This document shows, piece by piece, positions 11,393-13,753 of a stretch of DNA of 13,753 nucleotides; the first letter of the stretch is position 1; each line of letters opens with the position of its first letter. Source of the stretch: Cristatella mucedo (taxonomy: Eukaryota; Bryozoa; Phylactolaemata; Cristatellidae); the NCBI GenBank assembly GCA_009760855.2, contig WPIO01000658.1, positions 1-13,753 on the forward strand. The letters are read 5' to 3'. A program made the translations under genes and the position numbers. The notes beneath the pieces were generated by a model. The model did not search any database. It saw only the letters and a program-made list of their open reading frames with translations, and was not told the DNA's origin.

Positions 11393-12879
11393 TGATGGTT
11401 CGCATCACATGTATTTCGCTATGCAGATGACTATTGGGAAATTTAGTCACAAGTAGAGTACTTCTCTACAGATCAGCTGAAGTGTTTTTTTCATGTGCTG
11501 GGTTCTGAATATAACCTTCTAGTTTCCTGTTTCTATCAGTCGTAGACCAAGGTGCTTGTGAATGATCGGCTAAGAGCATTTGTGTAAATAGAATCCGTGT
11601 GCATAGTTAGAGTACAGTAAAGAACCTCTTGCTCACGGAAGAATAGTTCTCACGCCCTCTGTATAATCAGACGGGGAGCAACTAAGGTGATAGATTCTGA
11701 TAATATCGTGCATGGGCACAACTGACTCTGGAATTGTGGTGAAGTAGTAGATTTATTAAAGTTATATTATGTTTAGTCAGCAGCTATTGCTATAAAATAT
11801 TCTTGCTGCTAACTCCTGGTGCAAATGTGGTTCGCCTTCGGCTTCAACGTAGGCAGGACACACGATTACACTGTCAAGGTATCTTTCTAAACTTATTCAT
11901 TTTTATTTTGCCAACGACCAGTGCTTCAAGGCAAGCAATGCTTTGCTATTTGATCCAAGTAGCCAAATCTCCACGGCAATACATCGAAGATAGTTTAGTT
12001 TGATCTATTAACTTGTGACACTGTTTACAGTAATTCCTAGACACCAAAATGGTCCTAGTGTGTTTGGGCTTGTTGCTGTGTTTCTTTTGAGCTGACAATT
12101 TTGATGTGGCCAGCTTCGCTATAAGAAACATGCATAACTAGAAACTTGCAGTAAGCAGATTGCAGAAAACCTTTTTAGCGATGCAAACGCAGGTTTTCCA
12201 TATTAGGGTGCAACGAGCTTAGTAAGTTAACTGAACGAGCAGGCATAGACAGGCAATCGTTGGGCATGGCTACGACCACGAGCACTTTCACATGTGTAGG
12301 ATATTTACTTTTTTGTGTGGCACAGTTAGGGCAGCAATTTAACCTCGTTGTATTTTGGCAAATAAGAACTTTTTCCCGATGGCAATTCCTCCTCACAAAT
12401 CGATAATAAATGACTTTTTTGAAGAACTGCAGATTGACTTATCGTTGGCATTTTGAAACCGGGGCGTTACCCACCAATAACTTTCAACAATCAACTGATA
12501 CGTGGGGGATAGATAAGCCTTAGGATAGTCAGCTAAATGCTTAAGTTAAATATTATTCTCACGAATAGATCACTCTTATTCATATTTTTTACATGTGCGA
12601 CATTGCAAAAAGCCACTAATGTATTCACATTTCACTTGGCGAGACACGAATGAGATTGACCTTCCTTGTTTCATTATTAGGTAAAATAGGAAACCAACAT
12701 ATGTATACCCTTGGTTTAAATTTAGTTGCACGTAAAACCCATAACATTACAATTACCGTCCGTTCTCTTGCCAGTGAGTCTACAACAGTTACAAAATCTC
12801 TAGGAAAAGAGTAAATTGTATGCTTCTTTAGAATAGAATGCTAAACTATTTCCAAGGATACTAGTACTAAGCACTTAAG
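11393..12879. other. Unassigned stretch, mostly specific to second copy
   Basis: No gene or RNA is recognised. Short open frames (11803-12003 plus, 11946-12131 minus, 12175-12396 minus) show no domain. Compared with the left copy the interval between blocks C and D is about 1 kb longer, so part of it is probably an insertion. Stretches at 12396-12430 and about 12648-12722 weakly resemble 25-60 and 510-605 at the left edge of the window. Confidence 0.35.
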
Positions 12880-13275
12880 TCTTATCACACTTAAGCGACT
12901 TTCTAATGATAAGCAGTTTATCAAATCAAACGTTTATAGCTAATGACACAATTCCATTGGTGACTGTAAGGATTAAAGCGACAAAGGGTCAAAGTTAAAC
13001 TTAATGTGGCTGATATTTGAATGTTTGATACTACGTAGTCACTTAGCTAGACGTAGGTCAAGAATTCGTGCTGCGTATCTTAAGTAGGTGGTCATTTAAG
13101 TTTTAAACTACTCTTCAAAGCAAGCTCATAAATTTCAGTACCATGACTGTTTAAAGTTTACCAGTAATGCTATAGCAGAGCAGTGCGATATTGTATTCGA
13201 GAACATAAATTAGGGTAAGCTAATTTGCCAGGTTTCTGTATCTACGGAAAATCATCGGAAATGAAGCTGTCTTTA
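12880..13275. repeat. Repeat block D, right copy
   Basis: Partner of 8180-8585, with the near-identical 24-mer at 13038-13061. Its right edge (gctgtctttactag) matches ttggctttgctgtg at 8573-8586 and passes directly into the 3'-end block of the next copy, with no TA tract between. Confidence 0.6.
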
Positions 13276-13753
13276 CTAGATAAATGTGATATTTTAGATA
13301 AATCAGGTCTGATTTCTTGGAAAGGATTCATTTGAATTTCTAATTTCCGTTCAACATTCATTTAAACACTGTGTACGTTAGTTTATTGACTCATTCACAA
13401 TACCTGAGGATTTTTAATTAGAACCATAATATCTTTTTTCTGCACTTTTTCAAAGCTCGGACATAAATTCTAGTCTCGATGAAAGCTACACTATTCATGT
13501 CTTACTTAAGATTAATTATGCTGGAACTTATGGACTGCCAACATTGAGAGCAGGCGGAGGCACCTCAGTCATAGAAAGCTATTGTAAAAACTGTGACGGA
13601 TTATGCCCCCTCACCGGTATGGAGGAAACCTGAAAAAATCACTAAGCAGGCTTTTTTGCATACACTGTAGCGTTCACAGCCTAGGAGGATGTGGGAAAGG
13701 GCTGCTTACAGTCGTAGCATCCTAAGAAACTGAGAGTTCTGGGAGATTGTCAA
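13276..13753 (-). mobile_element. 3' end of a third LINE-family copy, cut by the window
   Basis: Aligns with about 9165-9654 throughout, up to the last base of the window (ttctgggagattgtcaa against ttctgggagactgccaa). It has no TA tail and directly abuts block D of the second copy. On the minus strand the third copy's 3' end is thus joined to the second copy's 5' end, a head-to-tail arrangement. It has no coding capacity. The rest of this copy would lie beyond the window. Confidence 0.6.

Larger units (their letters stand above)
9061..13275 (-). mobile_element. Second LINE-family copy lacking its core
   Basis: Colinear with the left copy. The 3'-end block (9127-9654) corresponds to 1485-1850. 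The stretch 9933-11010 corresponds to 2310-3400, 11250-11392 to 7575-7710, and 12880-13275 to 8180-8585. Only about 240 bp separate the RT C-terminal block from block C, against about 4.1 kb in the left copy. The endonuclease and most of the RT are therefore absent. About 1 kb of extra sequence lies between blocks C and D. Either this copy lost its core by deletion, or the left copy received the core by insertion. The RT C-terminal remnant in both copies favours deletion, because that remnant belongs to the same protein. Confidence 0.55.

Noticed and set aside
11820-11870. tRNA-like ggttcgcc stretch
   Set aside because: No acceptor, D or anticodon stem can be paired around it.
9127-13753. The two matching 3'-end blocks as LTRs of an LTR retrotransposon
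   Set aside because: No TG..CA ends, primer site, polypurine tract or gag/pol between them, and the same block occurs truncated next to TA tracts, as for a LINE 3' end.

Overview
The window reads as AT-rich, gene-poor DNA of an animal genome. No open reading frame looks like an intact gene, and the coding traces I can recognise belong to one kind of retrotransposon. The signs of an animal are long (TA)n microsatellites, low coding density, and the remains of a non-LTR retrotransposon (LINE) of the CR1/L2 group. That assignment comes from protein motifs read by eye. I cannot name the species or phylum.

The best-supported object is a decayed LINE on the minus strand. Its endonuclease lies at about 5760-4990, followed by a linker and reverse transcriptase (RT) at about 4760-3440, and the RT C-terminal part at about 3400-3000. 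A long non-coding 3' region then runs down to a (TA)n tract at 1391-1484, which I read as its tail. Motifs are recognisable in order but sit in different frames with many stops, so the copy is dead.

Much of the rest is related to this element. A 3'-end block recurs at 831-931, 1485-1850, 6735-7087, 9127-9654 and 13276-13753, always in the same orientation; the first four lie beside a TA tract and the last does not. The RT C-terminal block of 2400-3400 recurs at 10020-11010. Two further blocks upstream of the endonuclease recur in the same order: 7575-7710 with 11250-11392, and 8180-8585 with 12880-13275. The right half (9061-13275) is therefore a second, colinear copy that lacks the endonuclease and most of the RT. 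A third copy starts at 13276, directly against the end of the second, and runs off the window.

Layout: 1-640 unassigned AT-rich DNA; 641-931 TA tract and short LINE 3' end; 932-1390 unassigned, possibly SINE-like; 1391-5890 the main LINE; 5890-8585 its possible 5' region or flank, interrupted by a nested LINE 3' fragment between 57-bp direct repeats; 8586-9060 sequence with no counterpart; 9061-13275 the core-deleted copy; 13276-13753 the start of a third copy. No tRNA, rRNA, CRISPR array or host gene was found. All alignments were made by eye, so block edges are approximate.
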